DNA of 42,169 bases from Neolewinella persica DSM 23188 (GTDB lineage: Bacteria > Bacteroidota > Bacteroidia > Chitinophagales > Saprospiraceae): assembly GCF_000373105.1 (NCBI RefSeq), contig NZ_KB890429.1, positions 1 to 42,169 of the forward strand, given 5' to 3'. Shown piece by piece: positions 10,901 through 20,500 of the stretch. Position numbers and translations under genes: made by a program. The notes beneath the pieces were generated by a model. That model was not told the origin of the DNA. It saw only the letters and a program-made list of their open reading frames with translations, and ran no database searches. The stretch's first letter is position 1; the number at the start of each line of letters is the position of its first letter.

Positions 10901-13900
10901 TGAGCTTACCACCAATAGTGAATTTGAGCCCGCGAACCAGGAAATCTGCTGGCAGCAGGATGAAGTGCTAGACGGACAGCGTCGTTACTTCGGCCGCTAC
11001 GCCATCAGCCGTATGGAAGAAGGGGCCACGGGCCTACGACTGTTCAGCTTCTACCTATATGCTCCTGCAGAGGTAGAGCTATTGGGAGCCGTGTTCAGCC
11101 AACAGTTGGAAGAAACGCTGGATTGCTGCCACCTGACCAATGATGGGCCGGTATCAGCAGCTCCCACCAACGCTCGCTCTCTCCCCATTATCCCCGACAG
11201 CCTGCGGCCGGATGGTATGGTGCTGCAACAGCGGTTCTCCGTAGCGCTTCGGCCCGATCAAATCTACACCCTGATCGTCAGCAGCCCGAACGCCGGGGTG
11301 GTAAGTGATTACGAATGGCTCGTAGTTTCAGCAGAACAGGAAGAACTGTTTGTTCAGATGGCTGATGGGCCAGACCCGGTCAGCACTTTCAGTAGCGGAT
11401 CGGTAGTCTTTGACCTGCTGAACTTTGAATTGACGGGCTTCCTCAATGACCCGGCTTCCATCGCTACGCTGGGCGGCCCGGAAGTAGAAGACCTTTGTGG
11501 TGTTGCGAACATTGCCTTCACCGATGAGGAGCTTGACACCTGCGACCGCGCCCAAATTGTGCGCTCCTTCGGCCTTGACCTGGGAGATACCACCCTGATG
11601 GAGGTGTGTGAGCAAAATATCAACTTCCGTGCCCTGGGTATTATGGACATCACCTGGCCCGAATCCCAAATCCGCTTCGGCTGTTCGGATACTTTCCCAA
11701 CCGACCTGAACAACCACCCCGCGCCAAGCTATACTGGCTATCCCTACGTTTACCGTGGCGGTGTACCAGTTGCGCTCAGCACGCCGACACTCGATAACCT
11801 GATAATCGACTACGCAGATGTTGAGGCGCTCCGGCCAGACGGAGGAACAAATATTCACCGGACCTGGACGGTACAGGACCCGTGCCGTTTCACTTTCAGA
11901 ACCTATACCCAACTGATCAAACTGGAAAATAATGGACTGCCGTTCTTTACGTGCCCGGTGACCAACCACTATTGCCCGATCGTAGAAGAAGACATTATGC
12001 TATGGGCAACTGGTTTCGAAGATTGTCTTGCAGACATCGAAGTCCCTCAACCAGAACTGGCCAATATCTGTGACTCTGCCAACTGGGTCTTCACTACTGA
12101 AGTACTCCGCCTGGAGCTTAATGGAGATACGACCCTTTACCGTTCGCTCGAACTTGGCGATAGCCGCCTGGTGGAAGATGTTCCTCCCGGGGATTATTTC
12201 CTCCACTTTATTGGCTCTCACCCGCAGGAAGTTATCGAGGATCGTTATTGCCGGATTCGGGTGGCTGATCTTTCCGAGCCGGTTACCGTCTGTAAAACAA
12301 CGGTTAACCTTTCTCTGCCTGGTAGCGGGCAGATTACTGTCCCGGTCAGTATCGTCAATCAGGGGAGCTACGACAATTGTGGCATAGATACCCTCCAGAT
12401 TCGTCGCTGGCGCGCTGACAGCACCGGCTGGTCTGACTGGAATGACGTCGCACTGATGTTTGACTGTGAAGACGTTGGCACCATAATCGAAGTTCAGGTA
12501 GAAGCCATTGACGCGGCGGGCAACCGGAATTTTTGTACCTCCTACATTACGATCAAAGACAATACGGAGCCGTACTGTACTGGCCTCGAGTCCGTTTACC
12601 TGAGCTGTGACGACCTTCCTGGTTATTTCAACGCCTATGATACCACCCAGCTCCGCATGATGTGGGGCATGCCCGAGGTGATTGATAACTGTTCGGCAAG
12701 AGCGGTTGAATTTCCTCCGATCGTGACGGGAGACAACTGTTCCCCCGAGCGGATTCGGCGTCGTTTCCAGGCCGTAGACCAGCATGGTAACCTGAGCACC
12801 GGTCTATTCGTTCAGGACATCCACGTTACCCCATCGCTCAACTACGCCGTTCGGTTCCCGATGGATACGGAAACGGACTGTACCGACTTTGTCGATACGC
12901 TGCTTATTACTGGTGCTGGCTGTGACAGCATTACTATGGCGTTTGTTGACATCTTCTTGCCAACGGAAGGAGAAGAATGCCGCTACGTACAGCGCAATTT
13001 TGTCGTCACCAACTGGTGTGAATGGGATGGTGTTTCGCCGTCCATCCGAGTAAACCGGAACGAAAACTGCAGCGATACGCCGGGAGACGCCGACGTATGG
13101 CTGGTCCGTACCGATGATGGCATCTTCATTGATACTGATAGCCTGCCAGGCAATAATCTGCCAGCTGCAGGAGCATTGTGCAATGGCCAAAACCCAGAGG
13201 GGTACGTTCGGGAAGTAACCGACCAAACCGGCGGTCGATACGTTTACAGTCAGCGCTTTAAAGTGTTTGATACCACTGCTCCCGAACTTGCGCTGACGAT
13301 GATCGATATGATCTGTGTTGACACCAGTTTGTGTCGTGCGGAAGTGCCCGTAGGTATTCAGATCATCGACGCTTGCCAGGTAGACCCCGGTCAGCTGGTG
13401 GTAGGAATTGACATTAATAACAATGGTACGGTGGAGTCGACGAGTGAAACCACCGGCGAACTGACCGGAGTGTTTCCGAACTATGTCTTCACGACCTCTT
13501 TACCAATCGGTGACCACCGCTACGTATTTACCGTAACGGACGACTGCGGCAACACCTCCGTCACCGAGCGTGAGTTCCGGGTCAATGACTGCTACGTACC
13601 CGCATTGGTTTGTCGGGGAGACCGGATATATAACCTCCAGCCTCTCCTCGAAGAAGGCGACATTGATGACGATGGAATCATTGAAGAAGCGGCGGTTTTA
13701 GTAGAAGCTGTAGACCTGGCACAGTGCAACTTCCTTGACTGTAGCGGAGACCTTACTTTCTCCGTGAACAGGGTAGGGGAACCAGCCGACATAAACATGC
13801 AGAGTATTTTCCTTGATTGTGGAGATCGTTACGAAGTGTACCTGGAGGTATACGTTTGGGATGAGACCTTCAATCCATTTGTGGTACAGCCTGATGGCAG

Positions 13901-15221
13901 CATCGGTGGCCGAAACTGGCGCTCCTGCGTCGTAAAGGTCCGGGTGCAGGATCCTGGCCTTGCCTGTAATTCTTGTCAGGTGGAGGAAAGCATTACGGTC
14001 AACGGACACGTGAACAGCCTCAGTGGTACACCACTTGATGACGTCACCATTTTAGCGAATGATGGGGAAACCCTGACCAATAACTTTGGCGCTTACCAGA
14101 TTGGTGGCACCGTGGGGGAAAGCTACGTGTTGAGTGCTTCAAAAGACGTTGATCCGAGAATCGGCCTTTCTGCCATTGACCTGGTCATTATGCAGCGTCA
14201 CTTATTAGGCATCGAGACTTTTAGTAACCCATTTATGCGCGTGGCGGCCGACATTAACCGGGACGGGTTTGTGGACCTGACAGACTTCATACAATTGCGT
14301 GCACTGATTTTGGCTCGCCGGGAAATGTACCCTGTCGGTTCTATGTGGCGATTTGTTGCTGATAACTGGGACGGAATCGGTGACCCGCAAGAAACAATCT
14401 TACTGAGTGAGCTGGCGTCCTGTTCCTTTGATCATGACTTCATTGGACTTCGTTTGGGTGACCTGAATGATTCATACGGCGCGGACGCAGGTGCAGCGAA
14501 CGGTGGAAGAAGCAATGTAAAGCACACCGGACGCCCAGTATCCCTGGAGTTGAATCACCAGTCCTTCCGGGCCGGAGAACTAGTGACGGTGGCGGTTAAT
14601 CTTCCCGATGTCGCTGATTACATAGGTGGCCAACTCGCCCTTAGCTGGAATACAACAACCCTGGAACACCTCGACCAATCCAGCGTAGAGCTTGACGACA
14701 ACGGCAACATCCGCGTTGGTGAAGACCACCTTTGGTTAGTCTGGGGTACTGCACTTGAAGAGGATCGGGTCATGACCTTGCGCTTCCGCGCGCTGAAGGA
14801 TGGTCTGCTCGCTGGTAACCTCTTCCTTGCTGCGGACCTGGCGCTCAACGAAGAAGTTTATGACCAGGAGCTGGGGGTGCACCCTCTGCTCCTTACCTGG
14901 ACGGAAGAAACCATCACTGATAACCCCGGCACTGGTTCTGATCTGCAGGTATTGGAACCCGGGGCAACCAGTAAGCTGTTGGGCGTACTGCCCAACCCCG
15001 CCAGAAACTTTACCCGGTTGGGTATTTTGCTCAATAAGGCCCAGAGTGTTGACGTGACCATCACGGACCTCAACGGCCGTGTGCTGAAGCAGGGACCCTC
15101 CCGGGCAGAAGCCGGCGAACAGTGGATACGTGTGGATGTAGCAGGATGGCCGACGGGCGTTTACCTCTTCAACATAACCACTTCGGATGGGCACTTTAGT
15201 GGTCGTATCGTAAAGCAATAA
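7986..15221 (+). CDS. Giant T9SS-secreted surface protein/adhesin, paralogue of upstream gene
   Basis: I chose ATG 7986 over the in-frame TTG 7971: it gives a typical signal peptide (basic start, then LPFLLLLLLFSFFAKA) and follows an A-rich AACAACAACAAC stretch. About 2411 residues. Order: a unique N-terminal region of ~550 residues; an Ig/SprB-like module near nt 9540-9680; four Cys-flanked CDDNG repeats (9714-~10845); a long region homologous to the upstream protein (for example NHYCPIVEEDIML here, NHYCPILENDIML there); a dockerin-like pair (~14140-14355, DINRDGFVDLTDF); a cohesin-like domain (~14538-14900); and a T9SS type A sorting domain (from ~14974, VLPNPARNF, ITDLNGRVLKQ). Probably secreted across the outer membrane by T9SS; surface structure or adhesion is inferred. 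The N-terminal half has less biased codon use than the upstream gene. Confidence 0.9.
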   Translation: MYFHLPHPGKLAYSRLPFLLLLLLFSFFAKAEGTANLRTSDGDPVMLFVGNPDFGNFATYSSAENSRLNFSIAAAGEVVYFGMARAFRSSGVPESFGQYNFRIKSAADGSVVFGPIRINADRENLTSFEQAQLGPEALVAGGYPTDQNTTFEAPAAGEYYIEFDQVGSRPRYIGMWDITIASQGVEQVGRVYSRNWAFRVPELEPQLPECAFGAELSTKFFSYTSDGFVTEIDFTDSGFQPLSFNLAFNRSGPGETGNLLLDRQSIAEENATNNVAEHLIFLEEPDANLFPDGACGSVEVSGALTCQEDDTFCIPITATLTGQVQILLDFNSNGVYDATTDRLLAYRFTDINSLEACVPWDGVLADGTRPADGATVDIIVDYTQGVQHWALYDGELMRNGFCVTPVRPICGEAGTTPLYYDDINIPDDPGNGAPKRVLTGCECRTGNCRTWTNFDAYASEDCSVNNDNTTGYGDRNTLNTWWFASSRTVTSFDVPIDAVSVDGPLMHCPEEDVALMLNYAAANEIETVRWTGPQGPIPAFDNEQNVTVGQSGIYTVIVTDEFGCESTGKYMLMDVECDLNLVLLGVACDDNGTDTDARDDVFTARVRVEGANSANFVSGGVTYDYGVEIEIGPFPIAGGNVVFSATDAIYDCCTESININAPMACSDGCAITTGDIVNTTCIDPGTPTDPTDDEFTFSLIIDGINLGDGWTDGEGMTGNYGEMVTFGPYLIADGAQSFEFTDVDNPDCVLSATVQPPMPCSDECILEPEITNAICDDNGTPFDLTDDVYFFDLMVAGTNTASPAYSLNGIGASFYNQTITFGPFRSLDADYTFVVTDLGGGEACTITFTLPEAPAGCEPACSLNIEDARVVCNDFGTEDEEDDEYAIEILVTTENPLSSGWELPNGTQGAFDEYVNVGRISPGAGELSVMIFEQGNRECTAAVNVTAPSIEVICPDDVTEIDHKVGLQRFGGELTTNSEFEPANQEICWQQDEVLDGQRRYFGRYAISRMEEGATGLRLFSFYLYAPAEVELLGAVFSQQLEETLDCCHLTNDGPVSAAPTNARSLPIIPDSLRPDGMVLQQRFSVALRPDQIYTLIVSSPNAGVVSDYEWLVVSAEQEELFVQMADGPDPVSTFSSGSVVFDLLNFELTGFLNDPASIATLGGPEVEDLCGVANIAFTDEELDTCDRAQIVRSFGLDLGDTTLMEVCEQNINFRALGIMDITWPESQIRFGCSDTFPTDLNNHPAPSYTGYPYVYRGGVPVALSTPTLDNLIIDYADVEALRPDGGTNIHRTWTVQDPCRFTFRTYTQLIKLENNGLPFFTCPVTNHYCPIVEEDIMLWATGFEDCLADIEVPQPELANICDSANWVFTTEVLRLELNGDTTLYRSLELGDSRLVEDVPPGDYFLHFIGSHPQEVIEDRYCRIRVADLSEPVTVCKTTVNLSLPGSGQITVPVSIVNQGSYDNCGIDTLQIRRWRADSTGWSDWNDVALMFDCEDVGTIIEVQVEAIDAAGNRNFCTSYITIKDNTEPYCTGLESVYLSCDDLPGYFNAYDTTQLRMMWGMPEVIDNCSARAVEFPPIVTGDNCSPERIRRRFQAVDQHGNLSTGLFVQDIHVTPSLNYAVRFPMDTETDCTDFVDTLLITGAGCDSITMAFVDIFLPTEGEECRYVQRNFVVTNWCEWDGVSPSIRVNRNENCSDTPGDADVWLVRTDDGIFIDTDSLPGNNLPAAGALCNGQNPEGYVREVTDQTGGRYVYSQRFKVFDTTAPELALTMIDMICVDTSLCRAEVPVGIQIIDACQVDPGQLVVGIDINNNGTVESTSETTGELTGVFPNYVFTTSLPIGDHRYVFTVTDDCGNTSVTEREFRVNDCYVPALVCRGDRIYNLQPLLEEGDIDDDGIIEEAAVLVEAVDLAQCNFLDCSGDLTFSVNRVGEPADINMQSIFLDCGDRYEVYLEVYVWDETFNPFVVQPDGSIGGRNWRSCVVKVRVQDPGLACNSCQVEESITVNGHVNSLSGTPLDDVTILANDGETLTNNFGAYQIGGTVGESYVLSASKDVDPRIGLSAIDLVIMQRHLLGIETFSNPFMRVAADINRDGFVDLTDFIQLRALILARREMYPVGSMWRFVADNWDGIGDPQETILLSELASCSFDHDFIGLRLGDLNDSYGADAGAANGGRSNVKHTGRPVSLELNHQSFRAGELVTVAVNLPDVADYIGGQLALSWNTTTLEHLDQSSVELDDNGNIRVGEDHLWLVWGTALEEDRVMTLRFRALKDGLLAGNLFLAADLALNEEVYDQELGVHPLLLTWTEETITDNPGTGSDLQVLEPGATSKLLGVLPNPARNFTRLGILLNKAQSVDVTITDLNGRVLKQGPSRAEAGEQWIRVDVAGWPTGVYLFNITTSDGHFSGRIVKQ
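9714..10845 (+). repeat. Four tandem Cys-flanked CDDNG repeats
   Basis: This is the same module as in the upstream protein, in four copies. The CDDNG-type cysteines lie near nt 9744, 10024, 10306 and 10597, about 94-97 residues apart. The second copy reads CIDPG and the fourth CNDFG. Each unit ends in a C-S-D-x-C or equivalent Cys pair. Confidence 0.75.
14478..14495 (-). repeat. Dispersed 18-mer copy inside giant protein 2
   Basis: Minus strand reads TGCACCTGCGTCCGCGCC, an exact consensus match; host codons encode GADAGA in the linker before the cohesin-like domain. Confidence 0.55.
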
Positions 15222-15294
15222 TGACTGGCTAACGGCTGGCGGTTCAATAAGCCGCTCCGGGATCCGGCCCCAAATATGTTCAAGTGTGTATGGG

Positions 15295-15325
15295 AGCCAC
15301 CGATAGTATATCGGTGGCTTCTTTT
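15295..15325 (+). terminator. Rho-independent-like terminator after giant protein 2
   Basis: An 11-bp perfect stem (AGCCACCGATA at 15295-15305, complement at 15309-15319) with a 3-nt loop, followed by TCTTTTAT. It lies in the 173-bp gap between convergent genes. The T-rich side faces the + strand, so it mainly serves the giant gene. Confidence 0.7.
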
Positions 15326-15394
15326 ATGCCCGTAAAGGCCTGGCGTGTTTAGCCTGATTGCTATTCTCCCCTACGTTTTTTAGCCTTGTAATGC

Positions 15395-17233
15395 TTATAA
15401 CTGCTTGTCGATCTGAAACGCTGCAGAAATCAGGCTAAGGTGAGAGAATGCCTGGGGGAAATTCCCCAATTGCTCACCGTGTATCCCGATCTCTTCGCTG
15501 AACAGGCCGAGGTGATTACCGTAACCAAGGAGTTTTTGCATTACGAGGGTAGCTTCCTCCACCCGGCCGATCCTGGCCAGGCATTCAGCGTACCAAAAAG
15601 AACAAATGGTAAAGGAGGCTTCTTCGCCTTCCAGTCCATCGGTGGCACCATGCTCCTGTTTGTACCGAAAGATGAGCACATCGGCGGATAATTTTTCCTC
15701 AATGGCCGCAAAAGTCTTCAGCCAACGGGGCTCCTTGCTGGAGACGAAGCGCAACAGCGGCATCAGTAGCGCGCTGGCATCTACGGTGTCGCTGCCGAGA
15801 AACTGTGGGTAAAAGCCCTTCTCTTCGTTCCAGAAGTCGTCGTAGATTTCCTGATAAATTTCGTCTCTTATTGTTCGCCATTTTGACCTCGGGTGAGGCA
15901 GGGAACGGGCTTCGCCGATCTTCATGGCCCGGTCGATGGCCACCCAGCAGCAAACGGCGGAGTGAAGGAATCGCTGCTTTCCGCTACGCACCTCCCAGAT
16001 GCCATGATCCTTGTCCCGCCAATGCGCAATGACGTATTCGACTAATCCCCGGATTGCTTTCCAGAATTCATTGGTTATGCTACCGCCTGCATTATTATAG
16101 AGATAAATGGTGTCGATCAGCTCCCCGTATATGTCCATCTGTTGCTGGTCGTAGGCACCGTTCCCGATGCGGACTGGCTGGCTACCCATATACCCTTCCA
16201 GGTGATCCAGCGAAATCTCCTCCAGGTCCTTACGTCCGTCAATGCCGTACATGAGTTGGAGGTTGTCCATGCATTGCTGCTCTATCCAACCGACAAAAGC
16301 TTCGGCTTCCTCCCGGTAACCGAGGCGAAGAAAGGCATACATTGTAAAGGCCGAGTCCCGGATCCAGGTAAAACGGTAGTCCCAGTTACGTTCCCCGCCG
16401 ATGGTTTCCGGGAGGCCGAAGGTAGCGGCAGCTACGGTGCTGCCGAAGTGGGAGGAAGTGAGGAGCTTCAGGGTTAATGCACTGCGCATAACGGATTCCC
16501 GCCAACGACCACGATAAGTAGATTTAGCTACCCAGGCTGACCAAAAATCGCGGGTTTTGTGGAAATGGCGAATCCAGTCGAGTCTGAAAGGTTTGCCGAT
16601 ATCGAGGGTAAGGATGAAATCAATGTCTTCTCCTGCGGCCAGGTTCAGGTTTCCGGTAAGCCCCTGATCGGTAATGCTGAGTTTAGCTTTAGTGATCAGC
16701 CGCATTGCCGGTTGCTTGCCGGAAGGATCACTAAGGATGTAGCCGTTACCGTCCGGAGCTTCTGTGGCAACACATCCCCCCCGTGCATAATCAAAGGATG
16801 GGGTAATGTTAACAACGATTCGGTGATTGCCGTAAACACCCTTTAGCCGGCGGAAAATGGCAAAGTCATCCTCCTTTTTCGCAATCGGCATAAAATCGGT
16901 GATTTCAGCAATGCCGTCTTTACTCAGGAATCGGGTAACCAAAATATTGGTCCCCGGGAGGTAGAGTTGCTTGAAATTAGTGTTATCGTCCTGACAGATG
17001 AAGGAAAAGCATCCGCCCTTCCCTGCATCGAGCAGTTGGGTAAAAACGGAAGGGGAGTCAAACCGCGGCAGGCAAAGAAAATCTATGCTGCCTTTGATGC
17101 TGATCAGAGCGGTAGTGTGCAGGTTGCCGATGATGCCGTAATCGGCGATGGGGAGGTAGGAAGGGCTGATAAGCAATATATATAAAGCGATAAGGGAAAG
17201 CGATTGGCCGGCCCGCTTACTCAAAGTGGACAA
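15395..17233 (-). CDS. Glycoside hydrolase family 15 (glucoamylase/trehalase-like)
   Basis: The sequence shows the N-terminal super-beta-sandwich signature YLPIADYGIIGNLHTTALIS with GSIDFLCLPRFDSPSVF. The (alpha/alpha)6 catalytic domain follows, with GGERNWDYRFTWIRDS (~279-294), a candidate acid Glu at 414 (GIWEVR) and a candidate base Glu at 580/581 (LFSEEIG). GH15 enzymes release glucose from alpha-glucans; the bacterial relatives that begin this way include trehalases, so the substrate is open. The longest frame starts at TTG 17233 and adds a short hydrophobic stretch. Relatives begin just before YLPIADYG, so TTG 17176 (giving LISPSYLPIADYG) is an equally good start and would make the protein cytoplasmic. 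There is no ATG near either. Length ~590-612 aa is normal for the family. Transcribed alone, convergent with the giant gene. Confidence 0.88.
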   Translation of the reverse strand: MSTLSKRAGQSLSLIALYILLISPSYLPIADYGIIGNLHTTALISIKGSIDFLCLPRFDSPSVFTQLLDAGKGGCFSFICQDDNTNFKQLYLPGTNILVTRFLSKDGIAEITDFMPIAKKEDDFAIFRRLKGVYGNHRIVVNITPSFDYARGGCVATEAPDGNGYILSDPSGKQPAMRLITKAKLSITDQGLTGNLNLAAGEDIDFILTLDIGKPFRLDWIRHFHKTRDFWSAWVAKSTYRGRWRESVMRSALTLKLLTSSHFGSTVAAATFGLPETIGGERNWDYRFTWIRDSAFTMYAFLRLGYREEAEAFVGWIEQQCMDNLQLMYGIDGRKDLEEISLDHLEGYMGSQPVRIGNGAYDQQQMDIYGELIDTIYLYNNAGGSITNEFWKAIRGLVEYVIAHWRDKDHGIWEVRSGKQRFLHSAVCCWVAIDRAMKIGEARSLPHPRSKWRTIRDEIYQEIYDDFWNEEKGFYPQFLGSDTVDASALLMPLLRFVSSKEPRWLKTFAAIEEKLSADVLIFRYKQEHGATDGLEGEEASFTICSFWYAECLARIGRVEEATLVMQKLLGYGNHLGLFSEEIGIHGEQLGNFPQAFSHLSLISAAFQIDKQL

Positions 17234-17565
17234 GCCCGGAATCGGAGGTGTAACGCGCTTATGGGGAGTATGTTTTTGGATTGGTGTTACTACGGGTACT
17301 CTTGCCGTCCGACAAATCCTTTTGGCTTGGCGGAGCCGGACAAAAGTTTGTCTGATTGCTACAGATCAAACACAATCTCTTATCCATTACTTGCTCCTCG
17401 TCCCATTTCACTGCACCTGCGCCCGCGCCTGCAAAGTCTTAACTTTTATTAGGAAATTCATTAATCTTATAACTTTTCTTTAATAGTTGTCGCTTGAGGG
17501 GGAAGCGCAATTATAGTGTTATGTAATCGAAAGGCCCCTGGCCTTGTTTGAGATTTAAGTGCAAA
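17234..17565. other. Divergent intergenic region (GH15 / peptidase-barrel gene)
   Basis: A 332-bp gap between divergent genes, so it should carry promoters for both; I found no clear TAnnTTTG box. It holds one copy of the dispersed 18-mer (17412-17429) and a small perfect hairpin AAGGCC-cct-GGCCTT (17531-17545) just upstream of the peptidase gene. An AT-rich stretch lies at ~17435-17495. Confidence 0.5.
17412..17429 (+). repeat. Dispersed 18-mer copy TGCACCTGCGCCCGCGCC
   Basis: Exact match to the window-wide consensus TGCACCTGCGNCCGCGCC. Intergenic, between divergent genes. Confidence 0.7.
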
Positions 17566-20500
17566 ATGAACATAATGAAAACCAACTATCATCCCTGGTT
17601 GATGCTCCTGGCATTGATCCTGCCCGTCTTGCTGACGGCACAAACCGGTGGCTTTGGCCGGAATAAGCCGCACTATGAAAACTTTGATTTCAAGGTGCAC
17701 GAAACAAAGCACTTCGAACTGTATACCTACCTCAATAATGAGGAGTGGCTACGCGACTTTCTGAACGACAGCGAAGAGTGGTACAAGGTGCATCAACTGG
17801 TGCTGCAGGACACGATTGCCTTCAGGAACCCAATGGTAATCTACGCCAACCACGCCGACTTTCAGCAAACCAACGCCATCAGCGGTGCCATCGGCACCGG
17901 TACCGGCGGTGTGACCGAGGCCTTTAAGAACAGGGTAATATTGCCCGTTGCCCACACCAACCAACAGACCCACCACGTGCTGGGCCACGAGCTGGTGCAT
18001 GCATTTCAGTACGATATGGTGATCCGGGGCGACGGAACAAAACTCCAGGACCTGCAGAACATCCCACTATGGATGGTAGAAGGCCTGGCGGAGTACCTGA
18101 GTATCGGTTCCGTGGACCCCTTCACTGCCATGTGGATGCGGGACGCCGTGCTTAACGACGACGTGCCCAGTATTAAGGACCTTAGCTCCGGAAAATATTT
18201 TCCTTACCGTTACGGACAAGCCTTCTGGGCCTTCGTCACCGGACTAAAGGGGGATGACATCATTAATCCTTACTTCCGGGGAACCGCTCAGTGGGGATTG
18301 GAAAAGAGCACTAAAATGGTGCTGGGCTATGAGCTTAAAGACCTGAGCAAACTTTGGCAGGAATCACTACAGAAAACCTACGGCCCACAGGTCGCTGGCG
18401 CAAAGGAGGATCGTAACGTTGGTAAGGAACTCGTTTCCCCAAATTCCGGTGGTGGTCGCATCAACATTGCCCCGGAGATCAGCCCTAACGGTAAGTACCT
18501 CATCTTCTTGTCTGAGCGTGACCTGTTTAACATCGACCTGTTTTTGGCGGACGCACGGACCGGAGAAGTCATCCGCAAGATCAGGACCAATACCACCCGC
18601 GGTCACGTGGATGACCTGAGTTACATCGAGAACAGCGGAACCTGGTCGCCAGATAGCAAGCAGTTTGCCTACACCATCGTCGCAAAAGGACGGAATGCCC
18701 TGGTGATTGCCGACGTGGATAAAGGAAAGGCGGTACGCACCATCTTCCCGGAAGGTGTTGACGCCTTCACGCTTCCGAGCTGGAGTACCGACGGTAAGTC
18801 AATTGTGGTATCGGGGCTGGTAAACGGACAAACGGACCTTTACCAGGTGGACGTCCGCTCTGAGCGGGTGACACAACTGACCGACGACGCATACAGCGAA
18901 ACGCATCCTCACTGGGGGATTGACGGACAGACGATTTATTACAGTACCGATCGGGTTGCCATACAGACGAAGAGCCGCCCGCACGGTGCCCTGCGATTTA
19001 ACCTGGCTACGCTCAATGTGGTCACTGGCGAGACGAAGGACCTGCCGTTATTCCCTGGTGCTGACAATTTTAACCCCGTGCAGGCTGAAGACGGCACGCT
19101 TTACTTCCTTAGTAACCGGGACGGTTTCCGTAACATCTACCGCTTCAACCCCGCCAATGAACAATTGGAGCAAGTAACGGACCTCATTACGGGCGTTTCA
19201 GGCATTACGCACTTCGCTCCGGCGATGAGTATTGACCGTAGGAACAACCGACTGGTCTACACCTACTTCAACCAGAAGGGCTACCGGATTTATGGTGCTC
19301 TGGCCGACCGGCTCGAAGGAAAGATCGTCAGTGCGGACAGCGTAGACCTTACGCCAGCTACTTTACCGCGCCTAAACCCTCGTGCTAACCTGATTGTAGA
19401 CCGGTTGCTGGCAAATATGGACAAGGATGAGGTGCTTGCCCCGGAAGACATCAGTGAGCGGCCCTATAAGCCTAAGTTTAAGCTGGACCATATCTCCGGC
19501 GGTACCGGCGTAGGGGTGAACAATAATCCGGTCTTCGGGACCAACGCCGGCCTGGCCGGCGGCGTGCAGGCATTGTTTAGCGACATACTGGGCAACAACC
19601 AACTGTTTGGCGGCCTGTCCCTGAATGGGGAACTGAGTGACTTTGGCGGCTCGGCCGCCTGGCTTAACCGCAAACACCGGGTGAACTACGGCTTTACCGT
19701 AGGGCGTACCCCCTTTCGTAGCTTTGGCCAGCTGGCTCCCCGCCTAGAAACACTTGACCTGGGTAACGACGTAACCGTGGATGTGGGCAATGCGCCCTAC
19801 CTCATTCGCCGATTATATGAAAACCAGGTAGGTGGCTTCGCCTCTATTCCGTTTAGTACCAAGCTGCGCCTGGAAGGGTCCGTCAGCGCCAGCCTCTACT
19901 CCAACCGGGTAGATCAGTACAACCGGTACTTTGACCCGGTTACCGGCCGCAACGTTAACCTGATCAATAACCGGCCCGAACGCCGTGAGGATCTGGAGAC
20001 GGAGTCGTTCTTGCTGGGTAAAGCCGGAGTGGCTTTGGTTGGGGACGATTCCAAATTTGGCCTGACGGCACCGATCAGCGGTTACCGGTACCGGCTGGGG
20101 GTAGACCAGTACGCGGGTGAATTTGAATTTACCAACGTGACGGCAGACTTCAGAAAGTACATCTGGTTCGGCAAAGGCGCCCTGGCGCTGCGCGCCATGC
20201 ACCAGGGACGGTACGGCGGGAACGGTAACGATCTCTTTCCTCTCTACCTCGGTAGCCCGTGGTACCTGCGTGGCCTGACGGGCAATGATGTAGTACCAAC
20301 GCTGGCCGCCGGTGGGCGGGACGTGAATGAGCTGGTGGGTAGTAAGCTGCTCGTTGCCAATGCCGAAATCCGGATTCCCTTTACCGGACCCGAACAGCTG
20401 GCACTGATTAAGTCGAAGTTCCTCTTTTCCGACCTCAACTTCTTCGTCGACGGTGGTCTGGCCTTTACGAACATCGACCAGTTTGGCGGCCCCACCTTTA

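Noticed and set aside
2..15221. Assembly duplication of the giant gene
   Set aside because: The two copies share architecture but differ strongly in sequence, N-terminal domains and repeat number, so they are true paralogues.
15699..17185. Plus-strand ORFs of 60-110 codons across the GH15 gene
   Set aside because: Antisense shadows; the minus-strand GH15 frame has full catalytic motifs.
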